NCBI RefSeq assembly: GCF_901709675.1
Contig: NC_051088.1
Location: 5,235,664 to 5,299,663, forward strand
Reading direction: 5' to 3'
Origin: Syngnathus acus
Lineage: Eukaryota; Chordata; Actinopteri; Syngnathiformes; Syngnathidae
DNA length: 64,000 bases
The translations under genes were made by a program, and so were the position numbers. The first letter of the stretch is position 1. Every line of letters begins with the position of its first letter. Positions 9,686 to 60,090 of this stretch are shown here, in pieces. The notes under the pieces were generated by a model. The model was given only the letters and a program-made list of their open reading frames with translations. It did no database searches and had not been told where the DNA came from.

Positions 9686-11052
9686 TTGTAAATGGCCTGA
9701 TTTTCTTTTTAAATTCCTTTGTAGATTTGTTTTAATGAATCTGAATAATATACATTATGATTTTCACTTTTTGAATTGAACTATTGAAATAAATGAACTT
9801 CTGACTGATATTCTAGGCATATTTATGAGCATTGAACATAGATATTCATCTAGTTCAAAACAAAAGAAAGTGGATCATTGATGTGAACACAGAAAAACAC
9901 TGTCAGCCTTCATTTTTGGACCCTGGATAATAATAAACACAATAGACAGAAGGGCGAAGCAAATTGGATGATCCCCCCCCCCAAAAAAAACTGTAAATTA
10001 CTGTCTGTCGACTGAAAGGTTTCTGCAAGCAACCCCCATCAAAACTGCCTTTGATGATTTCATCAGATGTAATTGAAAGTGGCTATGTCAGTTTCAGTCC
10101 AACTGTTGTGTGGCAGTGACCATGGCAGGTACATGTGACAATAAAGCTTTTTTTTTTTTTTCCAGCATTTGTGTTTTATTGAGCATTTACAGACATTGCG
10201 GCTATATAAATATGGAGGGTACAATAGCTTTCTTGTCTTATTACTTGCATGTTTGTGCATGTCTACTGCCATCAAAAGAAGTCGTCATATCCGCCTGAGG
10301 CGGAAATGAAAGGGTTTGATGGTGGCTGATGGAAGCAGTGCTACTACAGGATGAAAGATAGGGCAAAGGACAGGCAATATTCTCTCTATATGAACAACAA
10401 GGACTATTATCAGAGTTGATAAATTATAATGTTAAAGGTTTGAAGCTTGTATGTTACTGGTAGCAGGAGCCAATAATTTAATAAAAGCAAATGAAAAGCA
10501 GCATAGAAAACTGGAATTTCGGCATTGAAGATACACCGCACTTCAAATATGAATATTAGTGAACATGGAAGGGACTGGGGGAGAAAACATTAGTGATAAC
10601 AGCATTTGGACAGGTCATATCGAGCTGTGCAATTAATAGAAATGTAACTAGCATTACGATTATCACACTCCACAATTACAACATTGGCATAATCAGGAGA
10701 AAAATATTAAATGTGCAATAATATCCAATGCACTGTTACAAGGAAACCATACTTGAATTAATACATTTGCACCTATTTTTATTTTGAAACAACTATTTTA
10801 TTCATTTTGTTTGGTCCAAAGGGAATTAAATTATAGTGCTTCAAAGAAATGTATCTTTTTTATAGGTCAAAATTGAGATAGACTAAGTTTCTCCGACTCC
10901 AGAGGAGTCAGTGCGTCACCAGTCATGTTCTCCACCGGACGTTATTTGGGTGAGCGTGAATGGCAACCAGTCCAGCGTGTATCTATTGTTTGGCCTCCAT
11001 TTCACCAGCAGGTCGTGCCAAAGCATTCTAAACTAAATCCAGCCATTCCTTA

Positions 11053-11188
11053 TACGCCACGCATTGGTTTACCGGCAGATGGCGATATGGGTTTTAAAGG
11101 AAACTCTTTTTTTTCACGGCACAAACACTTTCAGGCCAATTAAATGTTCGTTTCATGCTACGCACTATTTTACCAGTAGATGGCGATA
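11053..11188 (+). promoter_or_regulatory. Two spaced CTCF-like motifs
   Basis: TTTACCGGCAGATGGCGATA (about 11068-11087) and TTTTACCAGTAGATGGCGAT (about 11168-11187) are two similar sequences about 100 bp apart. Both resemble the CTCF core (CCAnnAGnnGGCGnTA). A third like match, CTGTAGGGGGCACTG, is at 11531-11545. Judged by eye, without a matrix score. Confidence 0.25.
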
Positions 11189-12756
11189 GAAGAACGTGAC
11201 AATTTTGCTGTCCTTGTGCAGTCATTTCACTATGTGCTGTGCGCTATATAAACATTTTTATCCTTCTCATTTTGTTTTTTGGCCATTAAAGCACATTCGA
11301 CTTCATCCATAAAAAAATGAAAAGTAGTTGTAATCATGAATATCCCTTTTAAGTATATTTGCGATACTTTTTTCTAACCCGTGAAAAACTGTTGCAAATG
11401 ATTTACGAGAGAAGTGAAAAAAATAATGGAATATAAAAATAATGCATTACATCTACTTATACGATTACAATTTACATTTTTGTCTTGATTTTCTCAAACA
11501 TTATTTATTTATTTGCTATTTTCAAATCAACTGTAGGGGGCACTGCCTGTCCATCATCAACAGAGAGGGAGAACGAGAGTGAGCAAGCGAGAGAGATTAC
11601 ATTTCTATTCGATTTTTAATCCAACTGTGAAATTCAAAAGTAAAAGGCAATGTGTGTGTGAGTGTTTTATGTTTTTCTCCTCAGGTGGTTCTGTGAAAGG
11701 CTGCATTAACTACGAGTTTCATCATCTCACTTTAATCAAAAACAAAAATGACCAGTGGGCAGAGAAATGTTGTTTGGTATGATATTGATTATTTCTGATG
11801 GGTTGGAAGCAAAACTGCATCAAAAATGCTACACCATCTTACTATAGCTAACAATCCATGGGACAAAACATTCACACATCCACGCCAGTAAGAATCGACT
11901 AACAATTTCCTTCAGTCGCTTTGGTACATTTCTTGATCAGAATTGAGATTGTCAAAATAACTTGTTCAATTTTCATGTCATAGTGTCATTTGTCCACTTG
12001 AAAAATAAATATCTCATTTATCTGAACAAAATGCAAATGGTTTTACAGATATTATTGTGTACAACTGTCTTGAGTCTCTGACATTATCAATTGCTTATGT
12101 CATATTGGTTAGATAACATCTTAAACCAAACAAACATACAATTTCCCCCAGGTAGACAGCGCTATGTTCATGTTTGTACTTTTGCTTTTTATTTTTTACT
12201 TGTACTTTTTGTTTTTTACTTAGTGCTGTCATTTCCTCACTATGAGATGGTTTGTCATCAAATTGAAGGACAAACTAAAAGTATCAGTGTGAATCCTGAC
12301 CACTCTTGCAATCTTCCGCATACACGAAGATGTAAGTTACAATTCAGAAAAATAGTCATCTTAAGCCACACTTTTACATCAGAACATCCAAGCAAAACTC
12401 ACTGTAATATTGACAGCATGACTAAGCTACTTGACAGCCTCATCCCTAAACAGTAACACAAAGACTTACTGACATGTTCAATGACACAGATGTTTGGTTT
12501 TGAGAGATGAATTTAGTAATATGAGAAAGAAAGAAACATTTGCAAGGGATCCATGGGATCTGTGAGATTTTGTTAGTTGTACAAATTGTTTTAAGAACTG
12601 CATTTACTGCTGAGCAAATTTTGAGAATCTTTCAAGAAATGCACCATAGCAACTGAGAAAATGGTCATAGTCTAACTGTTGCTGTGTACACTAATTTTTG
12701 AAATGTATATGTTGGGATGCAAAGACACCAACAGAGTTGCCCCAAATACTTTAGAC

Positions 12757-12762
12757 ATTTTA
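12757..12762 (-). terminator. tox2: Candidate tox2 polyadenylation signal
   Basis: Reads AATAAA on the - strand, about 1.5 kb past the tox2 stop, with a T/G-rich stretch downstream (CTCTGTTGGTGTCTTTG). Other AATAAA-like sites lie nearer (about 12962 and 13056), so this is one of several candidates. Confidence 0.25.
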
Positions 12763-14274
12763 TTACAGACAAAAAAGAAAACAAAGGAATATCTGTGACA
12801 TAAAATGAACCCAATGCTGGTCCAGTGGTATTGTACCAACAATTTCTGAAAATAACTTTAAAACCCGTGTTATGATATAATGATGATTACAATACTAGTA
12901 GTAATAATAATAATAATAATGCACCCGGATGAAAAAAGCTAGCATGTTACTTATTTATATTTATTATAAACCTAACACGTTTATAATATAGTGATGAAAA
13001 TAATAATAATAAAAATAATAATGATACACCCTGATGAAAAAAGCCAGCATGTTACTTCTTTATTATTCATAAACCAATGTGAAACCTTCTAACTAAATGA
13101 TATATAATGAGCTTTTTTGTAAAACCAATATTCATCAAAACAAAATGGGTCTCTGGGGTGACAAAGAAGTACATTTGGCAGGCTTTATACAAAAAATTGA
13201 ATTATATACCCCGATGTCCGTTCCTCTTAAATCCTGCTACAGTGAAAACCAAAAAATCTTATTTAAAATTCTTCACAAAAGATAATAAAGATGAGTTGAA
13301 CACAATTCTAAAACACCTAATAAAACTAGTCAAAACTTCAAAACCCCACTGTTTGTTTTCTTTAGTTAACATTTCACATTTAGCTTCTTTTTTTGTTTAA
13401 TTCACCTGTACAAGTGGTGTTGGGAAAAAAGGAAGGTGGAGGAGGATCAAAAGGGTTTAAAATCTTCCACCTCTGTATTTCGGCAACATCCTGAGGTCGC
13501 GTGACGAGAGTCGACGCTACCTACGATCTTCAGGGAGATGGCGATTGGTTTTTTTTTTGGGTCTCCTCCTCCTCCTCTCTTGCTTGTAACACGTTTTTTT
13601 TAGTGTGTGTATTCCCTCACCACATAATTCAATGAAAAGAAACTCAAGACAGCAAGGGGCTGCTGCTGAAAATACACACATAAGAAGGATCTGTTTTTTG
13701 GTGGTATTTACAATCTCTGTGAGAAATAAGGAAATTAGAGAGTCCTTCATTAGGAGCAAAGATGGGTTTTGCAAACGTCTTGTGTTTGCGACCAGCTTGA
13801 AAATGTCCTGAAGTACATGCACCCCCTGTTGAGGCGACTAATTTGGAGAGCCTTACTCTTTGAGGATGCTTTGAGCATGTCAACTCCACCGATGAGGAGG
13901 CAAAGGGAGAGCATCTCTAGAAAATTCAAAACAAAATGAGATTTGTTTTGTCTTTCTCTCCAGTATGCTGGCAGAAGCTCATAGCTCACTGCCCCCGCAA
14001 AAAAAAAAAAAAAAAAGAAAAGTTCACTGATGAGAGAGAGCAAGAGAGTGAGAGAGAAAGAGAGAGACAGAGTGCGAGAGAAAAAAGTGCCTCGGGCATG
14101 TGGCTGATCTAAGTGCTTGGCGAATAGGTGAAGATGCTGGAGCAGTCTTTGGGATTTCTAAAATCCGGTAGAAGACGAAGAAGAAGAAAAAAGCAAAACG
14201 GTGTCGAAGCAGATATATTGATGATTTTAGGTTGGAAATCTCCCTGGAGTCACACGTGTGGAGGTCTTTCAACT

Positions 14275-52818
<38,544 letters not shown>

Positions 52819-54393
52819 CTGTGGGAAGAAGCAGAGAGGAGGCGTTAAGATGCTATCCAAATAAATATTAATCAATAAATACGCCATGGAGGAGTTGTGC
52901 AGTAGAGAAGCCCTTTACGGGTGGCCCGAAGTGAGAGACTAATGACTTTGTCACTTTGGTTAAACCTTATAGTATGTGTGGCATGGGACTGTCGGTAATT
53001 ACTGTTCATCAGCGGTGCCAGTAATGAGGCTACATGAGCTCAGTGGTGAAAGATAGGCTGTTCCCTGTGGGCTCTGTGGTGTGTGAGAAGGAGTGAGAAT
53101 GAATCAGCGCACAGCGGCGACACGCCGCTTCTTCGGGAGCGAGCTAACAAGGCATTGAAAGATCACTTGCTGCAGGTGCCAAAACACTGTCTGACGGGGG
53201 TTAGGACTCAAACAGTGACCCCTGACCCCCCCCCCCCCTCCGAGAGTGTAGGGAAACAATCCTAGGCCGCCACTCAAGTGCTACATGCAACACCCTAGCT
53301 CTGGTGTCAAGTATGCTGGAAGGATTAATCCCAGAGGAATTCCCTGCAAAGATCAGCTGTTACAAAGAGGGGCAAAAAAAAACAACTCACATTCTGTTTT
53401 TAGCTCAGGAGAAAATGAGATTCCTCCCCACAAACAGCTCAGTAAGTGAACAGGTGCAGTGTCAAGGTGACGGAGAAACTGCTACCCTGTTAAGAGGAGA
53501 CGTATTGTGAAACGCCCTTGGCTTCCAAAGGCATCACACTTTTTCATAGCACGCACACAGCAAATGGAACAAACCTTGACTGGGCGGGAAAATAACCAAT
53601 CACCCGCACGCAAACACACAAAAGACAAACGCACGCTCACAAAAACTCAATGTGTCAAATGAAGCCCCCTCTCTGTTTGCTGACTGAGGTCACTCTTTGT
53701 AATATCACTGCACAGAAGCCAGACAGCAAGAGACAACATGATCAAACCCGACAGCGTTCCACACCAGATTCCTCAGATGTGAAGCTACTGGGAGCCCTTT
53801 TTTTATTCGGGTGGCCGTCTGTGCACACAAAAAGAGAAGCCTTGAAGACAAAATACACCATGCTGTGTTCTGGAGGACATGAAATAAGATATGACATACC
53901 TGGTTAAAACAGTGACCAACAAGAGGGCAAACCTTTATTAAGCTTTAAACATTTGTCACACCAAAATCAATAAGCTAGGATTTAGAAGAAATAAAGGTCT
54001 TTTTTTTTTTTAACTCTTTCTTCCGAATCCAATTTAAAACGGATCGTTTTTAAACTTGGTCTGACAGCAGATGGCTGTGTCTGAACATTTTGAATTGAAC
54101 TCAGATGCTGAACGTGTCATTTGTGTTGGAACTAAACATCAATAGGACCACTATTACAAAAATACCGATACATTATAAAACATCCAGGTTGATGAGAAGT
54201 AAACAGGAAGTTGCAAACATACGCAGATGAAATCATAATTTCAACATATTAACTTGACTAACAGACCATATTATTTCTAATTATCATGTTGATACGAGGA
54301 AGGTAGCTAAATGAGCATGTGAGAGGTAAGAAATAGAAACGAGCGGATGTTATTGGACATTGCTTGGTTAATGATGCATAGCCAGTATGGTTA

Positions 54394-54483
54394 CAAGACT
54401 GAAAGAAGCATTATGCAGTGGTGGCGGCGGTTCGGATTTCCAAGACTGAAAGAAACATTCTGCACTGGCGGCGGCGGTTCGGA
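54394..54483. repeat. 47-bp tandem duplication
   Basis: CAAGACTGAAAGAAGCATTA...GGCGGCGGTTCGGA at 54394-54436 recurs with four changes at 54441-54483. Confidence 0.85.
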
Positions 54484-56019
54484 AGAATTGCGAGGCTCCG
54501 GTTCGTATCTTGAACTTGTTCGTAAGTAGGAGTACCACTGTATATCAAATCACCATTTCTCATTGTAATTAATGGAAATTCCATTACAGCGTTGCACAAG
54601 TGTATAATTGTCTTTTATTGTGTTCCGTTTACTAAATGTAAACTAGTTAGAAAAATTCAACTGGGAGTGGCCAGAAAGCAAGAATTGAAGCAAACTTTAG
54701 CTTTCAGTTTTAAGGGTTCGCTGCGACCGTCTAGCGCTCTAACACAAATTTTTGCTCACTAGTCAAAGCAAAAAACTGTATCACGAAAAACTGATGATTT
54801 TGGTCACCCGTAAGTCAAGGTCCCACCGCAGTCACGTTGAGCGGAAAGGGACACTTGTACATAGCAAGGAATAATCACACAAATGATTTCCCATGTCGTT
54901 ATATTATTTTAATAACTTTCAACAAATGATCAGGGCCATATTCAACTTATCACTTACTACCTTGCAATATGGAACGCTTAAGTGATCAAGCCCATGTAAC
55001 ACACCTGCAACACCTCTCAATAAATGTTCAACTTACCAATACTATCATTTTAACAGCGCAAATGAATACATTACTTCACTGCTGTTGTATCTGATTTTAT
55101 TTGAGACAAGGCTTTCAATTATACTCATAGGGAAAGATAAAACCCTGAGCAGTGAAAACTACATATTTCAAATGAGATGCTGACTAATTTACTTGATGCT
55201 GGGGAGAAAGAGGACATTTGCTTAATGAAGCACAGCGTGTGGAGTTGGGGCAGCCAGTTTAATTTGAAAACCTTTTTCATATTAACCTTGCGAGGCAGAT
55301 GGACTCATGAGACAATACAGCTTTAAGTGCATCTTGTCAAAGCTTGCCATAATATTGAATATACATATACACATTCATATATATTATATTCAACATAGAA
55401 GAAGCAAAACTAACTCACTGGTGTCCGTGCAGGAGATGGGCACGTGCCAATTACTTTGATAAAAAAACAGCAAGCAGATCTTCTTGTGCAGATGATATAA
55501 AGTTGACCACTGCCAACAAGGCACCTGAAGACCGCCTTCAACCCCATAATGCACCCGTGTGGCAAACTCCCATCCCACCCTACAGACAAATCAGTTGTGC
55601 CAGTCACAGGCTTTTAAAACATATTAAATATGCTAATAAAAACAATAGTGCATTCAATGAATTGATTTCTATAATCATTCAGAGGGTTCAGTGCATGCTG
55701 CTGTCATATTTATGAATGAAATACAGTGACATCCACCAGACAGACTCTGTTTGTCTTTGCCTAGACCCTAGATCAAATCTACCAAAATTGTCTTACATCA
55801 CCAGTGCCACAACTTAGACCTGGATTCACTTGGTCTTGATTTTGTCTGCTTTCTGTACCAAATTATCAGTTGCACCGGGGGCATTTAAATGAAAACCTTC
55901 TGGGTCCGCTGGATATTCCAAACATAGTAAACTATAATTGCAATGGCACAAAAATGAAAATGCAGCCGTTATTACGCCGAACCCACATAGGCACAACCAA
56001 AATAGAACACTCTACCCCT

Positions 56020-56345
56020 CAAGCATCCATCCATATTTCTATCCGCCCATCCATCTGTCCATACACCCATCCAGTCCACCTGCCTGTCCATCCATCCATC
56101 CATCCAGTTTAACCCTCCATCCATCCATCCATCCATCCATCCATCCATCCATCCATCCATCCATCCATCCATCCATCCATCCATCCATCCATCCATCCAT
56201 CCATCCATCCATTTTCTAGACTGCTTTTCTATACTGCTTTTCTATACTGCTTATTCTGCTCAGGAGGCTAGAGCCTATACCAGCTGACTACGGCGAATGA
56301 CTGACTACACTCTGGACTGGTCACCAGTCAGTCACAGGGTACATG
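56020..56345 (-). mobile_element. SINE 3' end with expanded (ATGG)n tail
   Basis: On the - strand GACTGGTGACCAGTCCAG, CAGCTGGTATAGGCTC and GCAGTATAGAAAAGCAG precede a long GGAT repeat (56085-56213 on the + strand as ATCC, with imperfect units to 56020). The microsatellite is the grown tail of the SINE. Confidence 0.8.
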
Positions 56346-57470
56346 AGACAAAATAATTTATTTTTAACATCCACATCATTATTGAGTGGGAACTGACCAC
56401 ATGCTGCCTACACCAAAATGTACCATCAGTGACCTGCCACAAACAATAATATTAAATGTAAGGGGTAAAAACACCAATCAAAATGATGAAATACAACTGA
56501 GAAAGGTCCGCCATTTTGTGCTTCAACATGGCTGCTCATACATTGCAATATAAAGCACCCCCACCCTTTCAGCTCTCCTATGCACTGCCTCACTTAAAAT
56601 GCCAATTTATCCTGGACTCAATGCTATCAGCTCTGCCATTACTCCACATTTACAGCAGAAATCATCTTCTCATTCACTGCTTTTCCATTCCCTCCCCCCT
56701 TTCTTCCTCTCATGTTCTCATTATTTGCAACCTCGCGTTGCAGTCGTAGCCTGCCTCTACTTCTTTCCCCTCTCTTTCTTCAGAGGGCCTTGGCATCGTT
56801 CGCTCCCCGGCAGTCTAATTGGGCATTCTGCCTGAGACAAGGGCCTCATTAAGCAGTAATTACACACATGTTGTTTTCGGCAAACATCTCTATTTGGATT
56901 GCTTTGCATGGTAATTGTTCAGCGGGGACCGCTGTTTGCGATGTTTCCCCTGCATGACACGTGGTGCAGCGAGAGAGGAATAAAAAGGATTTGCGAGTGT
57001 AATGATAAGATGAGGAATAAAGATAAATTAGGAACTAAAAAAAATGCATACATAAAAGGATAATAGGGAAGACCAGAGTCGATGGCCTAAAAGGAGACCC
57101 TAAATTGAGACGGACAATAAATAACAGGCATTCAGAGTTAGAGGAAAAGTGGGTGGAGTGGTTGAGAGTGAGGAAGTAGATAGGAAAGAAAGTAGTGCAG
57201 CTAGTAAGGCCTACAATTACGTCTTGCAATTTTCGACAAAGATGAGTGTCTCAAAGATACTTCAGCCACAAGGTTGAGGAATGCTAACTAACATATCTAG
57301 GGAAAACGTGGAATAGTTACACTGCGCTAAGAATGCGACACACTGCCGGGGGCATTTCACCGAGTCACAGGTGAGACGGAGGGCGGCTGAATGACAGATG
57401 TACAAGCTTGGCTTGGATTGATGGACAATCCATAAACTCCACATAAAATCTTGGAGGCAACATCTGTTTT

Positions 57471-57472
<2 letters not shown>

Positions 57473-57507
<35 letters not shown>
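57473..57507. repeat. (GA)n microsatellite
   Basis: About 17 GA units. Confidence 0.95.
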
Positions 57508-57509
<2 letters not shown>

Positions 57510-58700
57510 GCTGTGTAGATGTGTGTGATGCATCTAATTTTTTATTTATTTTCATCGACATCTCTGAAGTCCACTGTCACATGACTATTATTATATTACG
57601 AACTAATTCAACTTTTAACACCATGTGTACCAAAAGTACCAAAAGATGTGACGTAAACCCCAGATTAAATTATTCAACAAAGCACTGTAGTTAAAAATGC
57701 ACTAACCAGCTGTCACATTAAAGTTTTACCTTGTATTATTATTTTTTGAACCCAGCCTGCAATACAGCATTACATGAATTACAATGAAAATGTGCTGTCA
57801 TGGAAATAATTTCTTGGTATTTTCTGTTAATTGTATAAGTAGTGTTAGAGTTGTATTTTGAAAAAGTGACATTTTTAGTCAAGAAATATTGTTTCTAAAA
57901 TGAAAAAGCTTCTATTAACTTTGGTCCATTAATTTTAATAGTCCGCAAAAGATAAACAAAGGAAATTTATATTTCATAGAAAATTCTACTGGGCTGAGAC
58001 AAAGTTAAGATGCATAGTGAAGGAATGGGGTATTGTCAACTAAATCCAACAATAGTTTGTATACCTTTATTTGGAACTTACTTTGCCATGATAGTGTGCA
58101 TTCATGCATTTTACTGCAAAGTGAACAGCAGCACAACAAACACATAACTAGTATCATAGTTTTGGAATGGTTTACAATGCCCCTAATTTCATTATAATGG
58201 GACTGTTGTCTGACAGTTGTCCTCTTAACCCATTCTACATCAAAGTGGATCTTTACTGTGACAATAAAAGTGTAGAAAAACTGCAGTGTCTTACCACTCA
58301 ACAAACTTTTAGAACTTTTCAATGTATATAAGGCAATCTCAAACAGAATGTGTAATACTTGTGACTTTAAAAGCCTTTTCCAGCACACCAAGTCTCTAAA
58401 AATAATTCTCTCACCGAGCGGAATTAATAAGCCCAGAACAGTACACAGCCATTCTGTGAAGAAAGGGGTATGGTGGTGGTGGTGGTGTGTCGAAGGGGTG
58501 GCTGTGGTCGGGGGGTGGGGGGCTCCTCATGCAATATGCATGCCTGTTTGAGCACCCTCCTTCCTCATCTTCACACTCTTCTCTTGATTTCTCTTTCTAC
58601 ATCTCTCACTCGCTCCCTCCTTCTGTGTTCAATTAAGCTGCAGGAGAGACCGAACAAACCTCAATCTGAGACAATGTGCCCCTGAATTTTGATGTTTCCC

Positions 58701-58702
<2 letters not shown>

Positions 58703-58753
<51 letters not shown>
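58703..58753. repeat. (CA)n microsatellite
   Basis: About 25 CA units. A second, imperfect CA run lies at 58848-58882. Confidence 0.95.
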
Positions 58754-58756
<3 letters not shown>

Positions 58757-59499
58757 CGCACACACACACGATATATAAGATCGGAGGATGCACAAAAAAA
58801 TACAGTAACAATGCTGCCACCACACCACGAGCAAACAATGAAGACTCACACACGCACGCACACACAACACACACACACACACATACTGTAGCTTGGCGGT
58901 GGTGTCAGGGTCATTTTTGTGGTGGGCCACATTGTAGTTACGGCTTCCCTCAGAGGGGACTGCGCATCTAAATACATTTTTAATCGTCCCATCTTATTAT
59001 CACATACGTATACACAATAAATTGATGGCTTACTCGTTTGAAATCAAATGTCATGAATAATTGGTTATTTAATTTCCAGTTTTTGTAAAAAGCATAGCAA
59101 AAAATTGTTTGCAAAATTTCAACATTATTATGTGTTACACAAGACAATTCAAAAGTTTGGTACAGATATTAGAAAAGATCATAAAAGTTGACACACATAT
59201 TTTGCTTTAGCTGGCCGCACGCATCTGACTTCGAGGCCTTGAGTTTGACAACTGTACTGTAAAGAGTACAGCTCGTGGCCATGGCGTCATTTGCTCTGTT
59301 GTGTTTCGATAAGGGAAACGGGGCTTCTTCCTGGGTGTGAAAGCATGCCACACGCACCCAAAACACACCCACATTTGACTACAGCTGGACCTGATTTGCA
59401 TACAGGAAAGGCCTATGTCTGTAAATTTACTCCCTGCGACCAGTTTTAATGTCATATGCAAAAGGTCACACTGTGTTTAGGTGTACAGATCAGTTAAAC

Positions 59500-60090
59500 C
59501 AGTGGTCCCCAACCTTTTTAGCACCACGGACCGGATTATTGTCAGCCAATATTTTCACGGACCGGTGTTTGATGACGTCACAATTTTTGCAAAGAAAATT
59601 TCTTAAAACAATTTTAGAAAATCAAAATTAAATGCATCAATCAAAAAATAGCATCAATAAATTAAAAAATCACCGACTGCACATTGTTTATTGAAGTTTT
59701 CTTTGCAAAAACCATCCGTGTTTGAACTGTCCCATTTCCGCAAAACAGACCAACCACAATCTTAAACAATCTTTCCAGCCAATCATATTGCAGAACAACA
59801 ACGGAAGTGCGTCACCACATAAACATTGCCGTCCCAAAACACTCTTCAACCCTTAGTTCCACGGAGGAATTCTGTATGCGAACACCACAGTATAATGTAA
59901 TAATAAACGTGAATCCACTGTGTATTCCTATGCAACTTTACTTGCAGCATCCTCATAACATCACGTCAATATAACATAAGTAATGTTATGTTATGTACAA
60001 GTCACCGATTTGTAAAATCATGCCTTATTTATTCTTTCTTGTGTGGCCCGGTACCAAATGATCCATAGACCGGTACCGGGGGACCCACTG
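59500..60090. mobile_element. Non-autonomous hAT DNA transposon with perfect 8-bp duplication
   Basis: Left end CAGTGGTCCCCAACC, right end GGGGGACCCACTG. Both are flanked by AGTTAAAC (59492-59499 and 60091-60098), an exact 8-bp duplication. Subterminal CACGGACCGG and GACCGGTACCGG repeats are seen. No transposase frame in 591 bp. Confidence 0.92.

Larger units (their letters stand above)
9700..14274. other. Rest of the intergenic region between the convergent genes, including the tox2 3' UTR
   Basis: No gene was recognised. It holds short AT-rich runs, a small SINE scrap near 10950, a perfect GCCTGAGGC palindrome (10292-10300), CTCF-like motifs (11070-11545, 13816) and AAT runs near 12900-13020. 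The part nearest 14274 is the tox2 3' UTR; its extent is not fixed. Confidence 0.5.

Noticed and set aside
10140-10145. AATAAA as the transporter poly(A) signal
   Set aside because: About 2.8 kb past the stop, and the context (ACATGTGACAATAAAG) looks like a repeat tail, so it was not called.
53083-53265. GC-rich segment as the first tox2 coding exon
   Set aside because: The - strand translation has no MDVR-type start or Pro/Ala-rich N-terminus and no donor in frame with FDGDN.
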